Notes: a model not told the origin generated them from the letters alone. A stretch of 8,585 nucleotides of DNA from an uncultured Clostridia bacterium (GCA_904501715.1 CAJGCD010000064.1:1-8585); one strand, 5' to 3'. Counted from the first letter of the stretch, positions 1-6,667 are shown. Translations and numbers: made by a program.

Positions 1-607
1 CTACTGTGGCAGTAGAGGTCTGTATACGTCCCTGCGCCTCGGTCTCAGGTACTCGCTGTACTCTGTGAACTCCACTTTCGAATTTGAAGCGCGAATAAGC
101 ACCGTCACCCTCTATCATAAAGGTGACCTCCTTAAAGCCTCCAAGCTCGGTCTCGTTTGCGCTCATAAGAGAAGTCTTAAAGCCGCTTGATTCGGCGTAC
201 ATAGTGTACATACGGTAGAGCACGCCCGCGAAAAGGGCTGCCTCCTCTCCTCCCGCGCCGCTTCGTATTTCAACCATAACGTTTTTGTCGTCGTTGGGGT
301 CGCGGGGAAGAAGGAGTATCTTCAGTTCATCAAGAAGAGCCTCAATTTTTGCTTTTATCTCTTTGTATTCCGCGTTAACGAGTTCACGCATATCGGCGTC
401 AAGAGAATCCTCAAGCATAGCCCTGAGGTCCTCGTGCTCGGAGGATGCCGATTTGTATTCACGGTATTTTTCAATTACGGGGGTAAGCGCTTTATAGTCC
501 TTCATCAACGCGGTAAAGCGCTCCTGATCGGAGAAGATATCGGGAGAGGCAAGCTCCTCCTCCATAGCCATATAACGCCTTTCGGCATCCTTGAGCTTTT
601 CTAACAT
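1..607 (-). CDS. prfA: Peptide chain release factor 1 (N-terminal 202 residues; C-terminus beyond left edge)
   Basis: RF1 recognises UAA and UAG in the ribosomal A site and triggers release of the finished protein. The visible part covers the N-terminal helical domain (about residues 1-100) and the start of the codon-recognition domain. Motifs seen are [16 protein letters not shown] (113-128), typical of class I release factors, and [16 protein letters not shown] (179-194), whose PET (187-189) is the RF1-type PxT stop-codon motif; RF2 has SPF there. The catalytic GGQ loop lies outside the window, so integrity cannot be judged. Residue 196 is Gln (GRIQTS), where RF1 normally has the His that stacks on the stop codon. 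The ATG at 605-607 is preceded by AGAGG at a normal distance and lies 19 bp after the aminopeptidase stop, so it is probably the last or a late gene of the coaE operon. Identity is near certain. Confidence 0.96.
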   Translation of the reverse strand, partial: MLEKLKDAERRYMAMEEELASPDIFSDQERFTALMKDYKALTPVIEKYREYKSASSEHEDLRAMLEDSLDADMRELVNAEYKEIKAKIEALLDELKILLLPRDPNDDKNVMVEIRSGAGGEEAALFAGVLYRMYTMYAESSGFKTSLMSANETELGGFKEVTFMIEGDGAYSRFKFESGVHRVQRVPETEAQGRIQTSTATV

Positions 608-626
608 AGGTTCCTCTTAAAATAAA

Positions 627-2003
627 TTATCTGTCAAAATTATAGAATGCCTTAATGGCCTTGTGTGTTTCGTAAACGTCCACCTTAGACACTACCTCAT
701 AGGGAGCGTGCATAGCGATAACGGGAACACCAAGGTCAATGGTTTCGATATTATGCTTCGCGATATATTTTGCCACGGTTCCGCCGCCGCCCGCGTCCAC
801 CTTGCCAAGCTCGGCTGATTGCCATATAACTCCGTCCTTTTCCATAGCCGCGCGAAGCCAAGCTATAAACTCGGGGTTTGCGTCATTGGTGCTGCCCTTG
901 CCGCCGCTGCCCGTATATTTTGTAAATATTGTGCCACAGCCTACGAAAGCCGAGTTCATCTTCTCAAACACATCGGGGAAGGTCGGGTCAAAGCCTGCGG
1001 AAACGTCTGCGGAGAGGCACTTGGAATTGGCTCTGAGCAAGGCGGGGGATATACCGAAGGCATCAGCGATAGCGTTTATTATATCCAGCATAAGGTCGCT
1101 CTGCATACCGCTGACTCCGTCACTGCCCGTTTCTTCCTTATCCGCGAGAATGCACATAAGCGAATGAGTGCAGTCGGTGTCGATAGAGTCAAAGAGAGCG
1201 GTGAGAGAGGGATAGGCGCAAACGCGGTCGTCGTGACCGTATGAGCCGATAAGTGAGCGGTCAAAGCCCACGTCGCGTGCCTTTGCTGCGGGAACAACGC
1301 AAAGCTCTGAGGAGAAAAAGTCATCCTCGGTTATGCCGTACTTTTCGTTAATGAGAGCCATTACGGCATTCTTTACCGAGTCATCCTCGTCCTCGGGCAT
1401 ATTTCCCACAAGCACGTTGAGCTGTTCGCCCTTTATTGCATCGGACAGGGGAAGCTTTGCCTGCTCACGTCCAAGATGAGGAAGAAGGTCGGAGATATAG
1501 AATACAGGGTCCTCGTCCTTCTCGCCTATGCATACGTCTATGGTATTGCCGTCCTTTGTTATTACAACACCGTGGAGCGCCAGAGGTGTTGCTACCCACT
1601 GATATTTGCGAATTCCGCCGTAGTAATGAGTCTTGAAGAACGCCATACCGCCGTCCTCGTACAGAGGGCACTGCTTAAGGTCTATTCTGGGAGCGTCGAT
1701 GTGGGATGCCGCTATACGCAGACCATCCTTGACGCCGTCACTGCCTATGGTGAATATAAAGAGGTTCTTGCCTCTGTTGTTGTAGTAAAGGCGGTCGCCT
1801 TTTTTTATTTTATCGCCAAATCTGTATTCGCGGAAATCCTTAGCCTCAAGCATTGTGATAACTGCTTTTACAGCCTCGCGCTCGGTTTTTGCTGCGTCGA
1901 GGAATTTTTTGTAGCCCTCGGCGTAAGCAAAGGCACTTTCTACGGTGACCTTGTCAGCCTTCCTGTAAACTGTTTCCTTTTTGTAAAGTATATCCTTGTT
2001 CAT
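627..2003 (-). CDS. M18-family metallo-aminopeptidase (aspartyl aminopeptidase type)
   Basis: A 458-residue protein, full length for the M18 family of cytosolic, dizinc, usually dodecameric aminopeptidases that remove N-terminal residues (often acidic or hydrophobic) from peptides. Expected metal-site and catalytic motifs are present: ASHIDAPR with His101, GSYGHDDR with Asp258/259, DKEETGSDG with Glu290/291, SADVSAGFDP with Asp333, and VIAMHAPYE with His432. The family's YYGGI block is at 127-131 and a glycine run DAGGGG at 403-408. There is no signal peptide, which fits a cytoplasmic enzyme recycling peptides. Its ATG overlaps the upstream transglycosylase stop as ATGA, and the ribosome binding site AAGGTAGGTG lies inside that gene, so translation is probably coupled. 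Substrate preference cannot be read from the sequence; apeA is a possible symbol but is not assigned here. The family call is secure. Confidence 0.95.
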   Translation of the reverse strand: MNKDILYKKETVYRKADKVTVESAFAYAEGYKKFLDAAKTEREAVKAVITMLEAKDFREYRFGDKIKKGDRLYYNNRGKNLFIFTIGSDGVKDGLRIAASHIDAPRIDLKQCPLYEDGGMAFFKTHYYGGIRKYQWVATPLALHGVVITKDGNTIDVCIGEKDEDPVFYISDLLPHLGREQAKLPLSDAIKGEQLNVLVGNMPEDEDDSVKNAVMALINEKYGITEDDFFSSELCVVPAAKARDVGFDRSLIGSYGHDDRVCAYPSLTALFDSIDTDCTHSLMCILADKEETGSDGVSGMQSDLMLDIINAIADAFGISPALLRANSKCLSADVSAGFDPTFPDVFEKMNSAFVGCGTIFTKYTGSGGKGSTNDANPEFIAWLRAAMEKDGVIWQSAELGKVDAGGGGTVAKYIAKHNIETIDLGVPVIAMHAPYEVVSKVDVYETHKAIKAFYNFDR

Positions 2004-2593
2004 TTTACACCTACCTTATTTTTATAGTATGTACTTCTGTATACGTCCAGTGAAAAATTCACTTTTTTTACGTATTTTTCGGTTTCGGGGAAAGGAATAT
2101 TCGTAAGATTTCCTTTTCCGTCGGAATATTCGGGGTCGTCTAGCCACTTAGCCACGTTGCCCTCTCCGCCATTGTAAGCGGCAAAGACAGTATCCCAGTC
2201 GTGGAATTTTTCAAAAAGATATTGAAGATAATAGGTTCCGTAGCGTATGCTGACCTCGGGGTCATAAAGCTTATAATAGGACAGATTTTCATTGAGATGC
2301 TCGAAGGAGGTCAGCCACGTAAAGGTGGCGGGAAGCATCTGCATAAGCCCCATAGCCCCTGCGCTCGATGTGGCGTTTGGGTCAAAGTCGCTTTCTACCT
2401 TTATTATCGATAGTATTATATACTCGGGAATATTATATTCCGAAGCGTATTTTTCTACGTGTTGAAGATATTCGGCGGGAAATATGTGCTTCTTTACTGC
2501 CGTAATGCCGAAATGCGCCAAAAGAGATATGGCGAAAGCCCCAAGAATAATAAGGGCTATAACCATAGGAAGCTTGATTTTTGAATTGAACAT
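2000..2593 (-). CDS. Membrane-anchored lytic transglycosylase (SLT domain, GH23 type)
   Basis: This 197-residue protein has one N-terminal hydrophobic segment (about 9-30, after Lys5 and Lys7), which should act as an uncleaved signal anchor with the enzyme outside the membrane. The rest is a compact SLT domain of the Slt70 C-terminal type: IIKVESDFDPNA (63-74) with the putative catalytic Glu67, the GAMGLMQMLP block (79-88), the AAYNGG block (138-143), and ETEKYVKKV near the end (170-178). Such enzymes cleave the MurNAc-GlcNAc bond of peptidoglycan, giving 1,6-anhydro ends, in wall remodelling. The start is supported by AAAGGA about 6 bases upstream. It sits 15 bp after coaE, and its stop overlaps the aminopeptidase start. 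An SLT gene next to coaE is, as far as I recall, a recurrent clostridial arrangement. The symbol is left blank because several paralogues share this fold. Confidence 0.94.
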   Translation of the reverse strand: MFNSKIKLPMVIALIILGAFAISLLAHFGITAVKKHIFPAEYLQHVEKYASEYNIPEYIILSIIKVESDFDPNATSSAGAMGLMQMLPATFTWLTSFEHLNENLSYYKLYDPEVSIRYGTYYLQYLFEKFHDWDTVFAAYNGGEGNVAKWLDDPEYSDGKGNLTNIPFPETEKYVKKVNFSLDVYRSTYYKNKVGVK

Positions 2594-2608
2594 ATATATC
2601 CTTTCGGC

Positions 2609-3205
2609 TTACTGTAAGCCAAGCTCTTCAAAAAGCTTTGATAGGTCTTTCTTGAATTTATCCGCGTCCCCGTCGTTTATAAGAACAAAGTCAGAGCTTT
2701 GTATGTAAAAATCGTCGCTCTTTTGTGCTTTGACGCGAAGCTCTGCCTTCTCGCGGGAGATACAGTCGCGCTCTATTATTCTGCTAATGCGGAGCTCTTC
2801 GGGGGCGAGTACCGATATAACGGTAGTGCATTCTCTATGAAAGCCCGATTCTATGAGCGTGGGAGCGTCCACGGCTACCGTGTCGAAGCCGCGGCGGCGA
2901 TAGTCGGATATAAGTCGGCGTATCTCGCAGAGCACGTTGCCGAGCACCGTGCCGTTTAACAGCTCCAGCTTTTCCTTGGAATTGAACACGAGAGAGCCGA
3001 GCTTTGCGCGGTCAAGACTGCCGTCGGGAGCAAACACGCCGTCACCGAAGGCTTGGCGTATGGAGTTGAGACACTCTGAGGGGGGCAGCAGCATACCGTG
3101 ATAGACGCTGTCGGCGTCGATAGTGGGAATACCCGCTTGGTCAAGATAGGAGGTGAGCAGAGATTTTCCCGCTCCCGTAGGACCTGTAATTCCTATTATC
3201 CTCAT
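2609..3205 (-). CDS. coaE: Dephospho-CoA kinase
   Basis: It catalyses the last step of coenzyme A synthesis, ATP-dependent phosphorylation of the 3'-hydroxyl of dephospho-CoA, in the cytoplasm. At 198 residues it has the normal family length. The P-loop GPTGAGKS is at 8-15, followed by TIDADSVYH (28-36), the usual DAD substrate motif; DAPTLIESG (113-121) takes the place of the common PLLFE segment, and the lid region RDCISREKAELRVKAQ (146-161) carries the expected Arg residues. The closing segment with VLINDGD (174-180) matches the usual D-x-V-I-x-N-x-G pattern. The start is well supported: AAGGAGGTG precedes the ATG by about 5 bases, and a consensus promoter lies about 50 bp upstream. It is the first gene of the leftward operon with the transglycosylase, aminopeptidase and prfA. 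Confidence 0.96.
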   Translation of the reverse strand: MRIIGITGPTGAGKSLLTSYLDQAGIPTIDADSVYHGMLLPPSECLNSIRQAFGDGVFAPDGSLDRAKLGSLVFNSKEKLELLNGTVLGNVLCEIRRLISDYRRRGFDTVAVDAPTLIESGFHRECTTVISVLAPEELRISRIIERDCISREKAELRVKAQKSDDFYIQSSDFVLINDGDADKFKKDLSKLFEELGLQ

Positions 3206-3254
3206 ATGGCACCTCCTTCTTAAGCTTCAATTTTAATATAATATATCATTTCAT

Positions 3255-3283
3255 ATTATAACTCATTTTGCTTTTTTTTTCAA
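3255..3283 (-). promoter_or_regulatory. Sigma-A promoter of the coaE operon
   Basis: Read on the minus strand, a -35 box TTGAAA (3278-3283) and a perfect -10 box TATAAT (3255-3260) are separated by exactly 17 bp, with an A-rich spacer start. Transcription should begin near 3248, giving a leader of about 43 nt before the coaE ATG. No long leader or riboswitch-like fold fits in so short a space, so constitutive housekeeping expression is likely (inference). Confidence 0.82.
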
Positions 3284-3392
3284 TAGTTTATACGGATTTT
3301 TCTGTATTTGAAGGCAGTATTTTGCGCTTATTCAAATATACCTTGAATTATGGCGCTTACTGTCGTTTTGTGTATTAGTTTTTCAAGTATAA

Positions 3393-3500
3393 AAAAAGTA
3401 CGGATGGCAGAAAAATATAATTATATCAAGAGAGTATTTGACAAAAGATGATATTTATGTTAAAATTACAAAGGACGGCAAAATGACCGTACCAAAATAA
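3393..3500 (+). pseudogene. Possible remnant of a coding sequence (protein-like tail of 35 codons)
   Basis: An open frame follows a stop at 3390-3392 and ends with TAA at 3498-3500, just before the MFS ribosome binding site. Its hydrophilic translation ends DDIYVKITKDGKMTVPK (last 17 residues) and looks more like a normal protein C-terminus than random AT-rich sequence. There is no suitable start codon with a ribosome binding site; the only in-frame ATG gives MTVPK. The MFS promoter hexamers lie within it. It may be a decayed gene end left by a rearrangement, or coincidence. I recognise no family. Confidence 0.2.
3438..3466 (+). promoter_or_regulatory. Sigma-A promoter of the MFS-phosphodiesterase operon
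   Basis: A perfect -35 box TTGACA (3438-3443) lies 17 bp from the -10 box TAAAAT (3461-3466), and TG at 3458-3459 adds an extended -10. Transcription should start near 3473, leaving a leader of about 48 nt to the ATG at 3521. The leader contains only a five-codon frame (3483-3500). So strong a core promoter suggests steady expression or control by a repressor rather than an activator (inference). Confidence 0.8.
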
Positions 3501-3520
3501 GCAGACGGAGAATTTCAAGT

Positions 3521-4933
3521 ATGAAGCTAAATTATAAGAGAACGATCCTCGTGGGATTTGCGTTTTTTCTTATCAGCGCATTCTGGCAAGCGTATGACGC
3601 CATAATACCGAGAATACTTACAAATCATTTCGGGTTGCCTCAGAGCTGGTCGGGAATAGTAATGTCCCTTGACAATATCCTTGCGGTATTTATGCTTCCT
3701 TTGTTCGGAGCTCTGTCGGATAAGTCGGAGTCCCGCTTGGGTAAGCGTAAGCCATTTATCTTTTTCGGCACCGTAGCGGCTGTTATCAGCTTTGTGATAT
3801 TGACCCTTGTGGACAATTATCAGCTTGCTCGCGTATCGCTTACCTCTATACCAGAGGAAATGGCAGCGGCAGGTAAGAATGACGTTATGATAGCCGAGGT
3901 TTGGGACAAGACTCTGGAGCTGACGCTGGCAAATCCGCTTCCGCTTATCATTTTTATAGGAGTACTTCTGGTAGTTCTTATAGCTATGGCTACCTTCCGT
4001 TCTCCCGCTGTGGCGCTTATGCCCGACGTTACAGTCAAGCCCTTGCGCTCCAAGGGTAACGCCATAATCAATCTTATGGGCGCGGCAGGCGGAGTCCTCG
4101 TGCTGGTGCTTGGAATGATCTTTAAGCTGTCAGCTACTGAGAACAAGCATATGGAGCTTACGGGCTACGTTCTTTGTGTTTGCGCTATAATGCTTCTCGG
4201 ATTTATCGTATTTATGGTGGCGGTAAAGGAGAAGAAGTGGGCGCGTGAGATGCAGGAGGACACTGAGAGACTCGGTATCGACGAGCAGTCACAGCCTGTG
4301 AATGAGAACAAGGGAGTAAAGCTTGGCAAGGCGCAGCTCCGCTCTCTTATGCTCATACTTGCCTCCGTTGCGCTGTGGTACGTTGGTTATAACTCTGTAA
4401 CAAGTAAATATTCGGTATACGCCACCGACATTCTCGGATTTAGCTATGAGGGCACGCTTATAGTCGCTCAGGCTGCGGCTATAATCTCTTATATCCCCGT
4501 AGGCGCGGTAGCCTCCAAGATAGGGCGTAAGAAGACCATACTTGCGGGTATCGTGATGCTGGCGGCGGCATTCCTTGTAGGAAACTTCATAACGCCTACC
4601 ACACCTTCCTTCGTGATGTACCCCGTATTCGCTCTGGCGGGTATCGGTTGGGCAACCATAAACGTCAACTCCTTCCCTATGGTGGTAGAGCTTGCAAAGG
4701 CGGGCGACGTTGGAAAATACACGGGTTATTACTACACGGCGTCTATGTCGGCGCAGATAGTGGCACCTATACTTTCGGGCTTCCTTTACGATATAAGCAT
4801 GAGAATATTCTTTTTCTCCTTCGCTACACTCTTTGTGGCGCTCTCCTTCGTTACAATGCTCTTTGTAAAGCACGGAGATTCAAGACCCGAAAAGCAGGGT
4901 GCCCTTGAAAGCCTTGGCGCTGATGACGATTGA
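3521..4933 (+). CDS. MFS transporter, sucrose/GPH-SLC45-like
   Basis: A 470-residue integral membrane protein with about 12 predicted hydrophobic helices (roughly 8-30, 43-65, 78-97, 140-158, 181-202, 213-234, 273-291, 311-330, 338-356, 364-384, 404-422, 427-447) and a charged central loop (235-270), the normal 6+6 MFS layout. The loop after helix 2, GALSDKSESRLGKRKPFI (63-80), resembles the R-x-G-R-R-x-P-F-I signature of the sucrose-transporter, SLC45 and GPH cation-symporter group; a second motif-A copy, ASKIGRKK, is at 331-338. This suggests cation-coupled solute uptake, but the substrate cannot be read. The loop between helices 3 and 4 (about 98-139), on the outer face, is unusually long and charged. 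GGAG sits 10 nt before the ATG. The next gene follows after 11 bp, so transporter and phosphodiesterase are cotranscribed and may share a substrate. Confidence 0.88.
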   Translation: MKLNYKRTILVGFAFFLISAFWQAYDAIIPRILTNHFGLPQSWSGIVMSLDNILAVFMLPLFGALSDKSESRLGKRKPFIFFGTVAAVISFVILTLVDNYQLARVSLTSIPEEMAAAGKNDVMIAEVWDKTLELTLANPLPLIIFIGVLLVVLIAMATFRSPAVALMPDVTVKPLRSKGNAIINLMGAAGGVLVLVLGMIFKLSATENKHMELTGYVLCVCAIMLLGFIVFMVAVKEKKWAREMQEDTERLGIDEQSQPVNENKGVKLGKAQLRSLMLILASVALWYVGYNSVTSKYSVYATDILGFSYEGTLIVAQAAAIISYIPVGAVASKIGRKKTILAGIVMLAAAFLVGNFITPTTPSFVMYPVFALAGIGWATINVNSFPMVVELAKAGDVGKYTGYYYTASMSAQIVAPILSGFLYDISMRIFFFSFATLFVALSFVTMLFVKHGDSRPEKQGALESLGADDD

Positions 4934-4944
4934 TGAGGTGAAAT

Positions 4945-5769
4945 ATGGAGCCTTGGCTTACAGCGCTTTTGGTACTTTTCGGAGTACTGTTGCTATTGTT
5001 TATCATATATCTTATTCTGATAGCCCCCGGACGTAAAAACGGTATAAAAAAATATGCGAGAGTGAAATTTGCTCACAGAGGGCTCCACGGAGAGGGAAGA
5101 GCCGAGAATTCTATGTCGGCGTTTAAGGCTGCGGTGGACGCGGGCTACGGCATAGAGCTTGACGTTCGCCTTTCAAAGGACGGAGTGCTTATGGTGTTCC
5201 ACGACGATACCCTTGACCGAGTCGTGGGTATAGAGGGCAGAGTAGACCGATACACCGCGGAGGAGCTTGGACAGATGCGTCTGTCGGGCACCGAGGACGG
5301 TATTCCGCGCTTTTCTGACGTGTTGGATGCCGTGGGTGGACGGGTGCCTCTGCTGGTGGAGATAAAGGAGGACCCGGGGAACTCAGCCGTATCTGCCGCT
5401 ACGGCGGATATGCTTGCTTCCTATGACGGACCTTACGTTATAGAGTCCTTTAATCCCTTGTCGCTTGCTACCGTGGCAAAGAAAGCACCGAGGGTGGCGA
5501 GAGGCATACTATCCCACAGATATTATGCGTACGAGCCATACAGAAAGCCCCTATATTTCCTTTTGCAATGTCTGCTCTTCAACCGTATATGCAGACCCGC
5601 ATTTGTGGCGTACGACCACAGACACGCCAAGTCGCTGTCCTTGAGGTTGGCGCGTATGATGGGGGCGGTTACCTTCGCGTGGACCGTGCGCTCCTCGGAG
5701 GAAGAGAGACGGGCGTACAAAAACGGCTTTGACAGCATAATATTTGAAAATTACAGACCTGAAAAATAA
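4945..5769 (+). CDS. Membrane-anchored glycerophosphodiester phosphodiesterase (GDPD)
   Basis: This 274-residue protein has one N-terminal helix (about 5-27) followed by a GDPD TIM-barrel domain. GDPDs hydrolyse glycerophosphodiesters to sn-glycerol 3-phosphate and an alcohol, using divalent metal. The signature residues are present: AHRG (43-46, His44/Arg45), ENS (54-56), GIELDVRLSKDG (69-80, Glu71/Asp73), VFHDDTLDR (84-92, His86), and LVEIK (137-141, Glu139). Flanking charges (acidic Glu2 before the helix; Arg30, Lys31, Lys35, Lys36 after it) predict, by the positive-inside rule, that the catalytic domain is cytoplasmic. The start is fixed by TGAGGTG directly after the transporter stop and 4 nt before the ATG. 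Operon position suggests it acts on what the transporter imports, or on lipid breakdown products at the inner face (inference). The exact substrate is unknown. Confidence 0.93.
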   Translation: MEPWLTALLVLFGVLLLLFIIYLILIAPGRKNGIKKYARVKFAHRGLHGEGRAENSMSAFKAAVDAGYGIELDVRLSKDGVLMVFHDDTLDRVVGIEGRVDRYTAEELGQMRLSGTEDGIPRFSDVLDAVGGRVPLLVEIKEDPGNSAVSAATADMLASYDGPYVIESFNPLSLATVAKKAPRVARGILSHRYYAYEPYRKPLYFLLQCLLFNRICRPAFVAYDHRHAKSLSLRLARMMGAVTFAWTVRSSEEERRAYKNGFDSIIFENYRPEK

Positions 5770-5799
5770 GAAAGAACTTCCTTAACGGAAGTTCTTTCT
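5761..5799 (-). terminator. Intrinsic terminator of the AraC-type regulator, also facing the GDPD gene
   Basis: A perfect 13-bp inverted repeat (arms 5769-5781 and 5787-5799) with a 5-nt loop lies between the convergent genes. On the minus strand the hairpin is followed by TATTTTTC, so it should work well for the regulator transcript. On the plus strand the following bases (GTATTGTG) are not T-rich, so termination of the transporter-GDPD message here would be weaker. The regulator's final codons and stop lie within the hairpin, and one arm begins at the last base of the GDPD stop. Confidence 0.85.
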
Positions 5800-6570
5800 G
5801 TATTGTGAAGGAGTAATTCCCATAGTCCTTTTGAAAAGCTTACAAAAATAGGTATAATTGAAAATTCCTGTTTCCTCGGCTATTTCGTATACCGTTTTTT
5901 CTGTCTCGGCAAGAAGCTTTTTTGCCAAGGACATACGCTTTTGCGTTATGTATTCGCAGGGTGTACATCCCAGATTGGTGTAGAATATATCATACAAAAG
6001 ATTTTTGGATATGTGAAATCTCTTGCACAGAGAGCTTATACTGTGATTTTCTGTAAGATGCTTATCCAAGTATTCGGTGAGCTCGCACAGGAGGGAGCTG
6101 TATTCTATATGTATGGCGTTGTCGAAAAGTATATTAGGCATAAGGCTCTGCAAGGCATCTATCTGAGGCACGGACATTATAGGAAGCTCACTGTAAAGGA
6201 TTTCACTGCCTTGGAAGGAGTATATTGAGGTCATTGGGGAGGATACGGAGCGTATCCTTCCCATAATTATGTACCCGCATATAATACCGTCGCGCGTTAT
6301 GGGCATAGCAAAATCGTATAGCCCCGCATGGCACAGATGGTGCTCGGGAGATTTACTCCTTGAGCATTTTTCAAGTATTTGTCTGTCACAGTCGGTACAA
6401 AGACCACGATGGGGGGTAAGGGCTTGAAAGCTTGAGCAGTAATCTGTATTCTTGCTGTAATGAACGAGGGTGTTGTACTCGGTATCAAGCACAGAAATGG
6501 CTACCCCCGTAAGCTCGGAAAGATACTTGATTATATTTTTTAATTTTTCTACATCGTATTTTATTATCAT
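5782..6570 (-). CDS. PocR-domain AraC-family transcriptional regulator
   Basis: A 262-residue regulator. Residues about 5-150 match the PocR sensory domain, with the Cys pattern C45, C58, C61, C69 and the block CHAGLYDFAMPI (80-91) followed by GYIIMGRI (99-106). PocR domains are thought to bind small ligands; the Salmonella founder responds to propanediol. Residues about 160-262 form the double helix-turn-helix of AraC/XylS proteins, ending FKRTMGITPSQYRKNFR, the family's usual F-K-x-x-x-G-x-T-P-x-x-Y-R close. No membrane segment or signal peptide is seen, so it is cytosolic. GAGGTGAT sits 5 bases before the ATG. It is divergent from the GH42-like hydrolase gene and probably activates it, and may regulate itself through the repeats in between (inference). 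The ligand is unknown; a sugar or its breakdown product is a guess from the neighbour. Confidence 0.93.
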   Translation of the reverse strand: MIIKYDVEKLKNIIKYLSELTGVAISVLDTEYNTLVHYSKNTDYCSSFQALTPHRGLCTDCDRQILEKCSRSKSPEHHLCHAGLYDFAMPITRDGIICGYIIMGRIRSVSSPMTSIYSFQGSEILYSELPIMSVPQIDALQSLMPNILFDNAIHIEYSSLLCELTEYLDKHLTENHSISSLCKRFHISKNLLYDIFYTNLGCTPCEYITQKRMSLAKKLLAETEKTVYEIAEETGIFNYTYFCKLFKRTMGITPSQYRKNFR

Positions 6571-6590
6571 TTTATCACCTCACATTTCTT

Positions 6591-6619
6591 ATTTTACACC
6601 AAACGGGAAGAAAGTGCAA
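6591..6619 (-). promoter_or_regulatory. Probable promoter of the AraC-type regulator
   Basis: On the minus strand a -10 box TAAAAT (6591-6596) lies 17 bp from a partial -35 box TTGCAC (6614-6619). The start site would be near 6584, giving a very short leader of about 14 nt that consists mostly of the ribosome binding site. The -35 box overlaps one copy of the AATATTTT element, which would permit autoregulation. Confidence 0.6.
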
Positions 6620-6652
6620 TATTTTGAGAAAAAAACGCATTAAAATATTTTT
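6618..6652. promoter_or_regulatory. Candidate regulator binding region with repeated AATATTTT
   Basis: AATATTTT occurs at 6618-6625 and again at 6644-6651, where it is part of the perfect palindrome AAAATATTTT (6642-6651). The same elements form an 8-bp inverted repeat with arms 6618-6625 and 6642-6649. One copy touches the regulator's -35 box, the other covers the poor -35 region of the hydrolase promoter, as expected of AraC-type activator sites. In AT-rich DNA such a repeat can also be chance, so the assignment is tentative. Confidence 0.4.
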
Positions 6653-6658
6653 CGGGAG

Positions 6659-6667
6659 TGATATAAT
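6659..6667 (+). promoter_or_regulatory. Extended -10 promoter of the hydrolase gene
   Basis: TGATATAAT is a perfect extended -10 element (TG at 6659-6660, TATAAT at 6662-6667). At the right distance upstream only a poor -35 match is seen (TTAAAA at 6640-6645, spacing 16). A good -10 with a weak -35 is typical of promoters that need an activator, which fits the divergent AraC-family gene. The start site would be near 6674, about 23 nt before the ATG. Confidence 0.65.

Larger units (their letters stand above)
3206..3520. other. Divergent intergenic region between coaE and the MFS gene
   Basis: This 315-bp AT-rich gap holds the leftward coaE promoter, the rightward MFS promoter, and little else that can be named. 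Between them is a direct repeat GCGCTTA (3324-3330 and 3353-3359, start-to-start 29 bp) enclosing an inverted repeat ATTCAA/TTGAAT (3330-3335 and 3343-3348). This could be an operator, but the elements are short and may be chance. From 3393 to 3500 a plus-strand frame without a good start reads like a protein tail (separate entry). I see no tRNA, small RNA with a clear terminator, or mobile-element end. Confidence 0.6.

Noticed and set aside
285..497. Plus-strand Ser-rich open frame of 70 codons
   Set aside because: It is antisense to prfA; its Ser/Arg-rich composition mirrors the Glu/Lys-rich helices of release factor 1.
739..1244. Two plus-strand open frames of about 140 codons
   Set aside because: Both lie wholly opposite the M18 aminopeptidase, whose frame has all family motifs; their translations show no domain and no ribosome binding site.
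1476..2027. Plus-strand open frame of 183 codons
   Set aside because: It is antisense to the N-terminal part of the aminopeptidase; its Tyr/Val-rich translation arises from the codon bias of the true strand.
3206..3520. Riboswitch, small RNA or attachment site in the long intergenic gap
   Set aside because: Both promoters give leaders under 50 nt, there is no terminator-like hairpin with a T-run, and there are no flanking repeats or integrase.
4289..4873. Minus-strand open frame of 194 codons inside the MFS gene
   Set aside because: The translation is very rich in Arg, Tyr and His with no family resemblance, as expected of the reverse of a membrane-protein gene.
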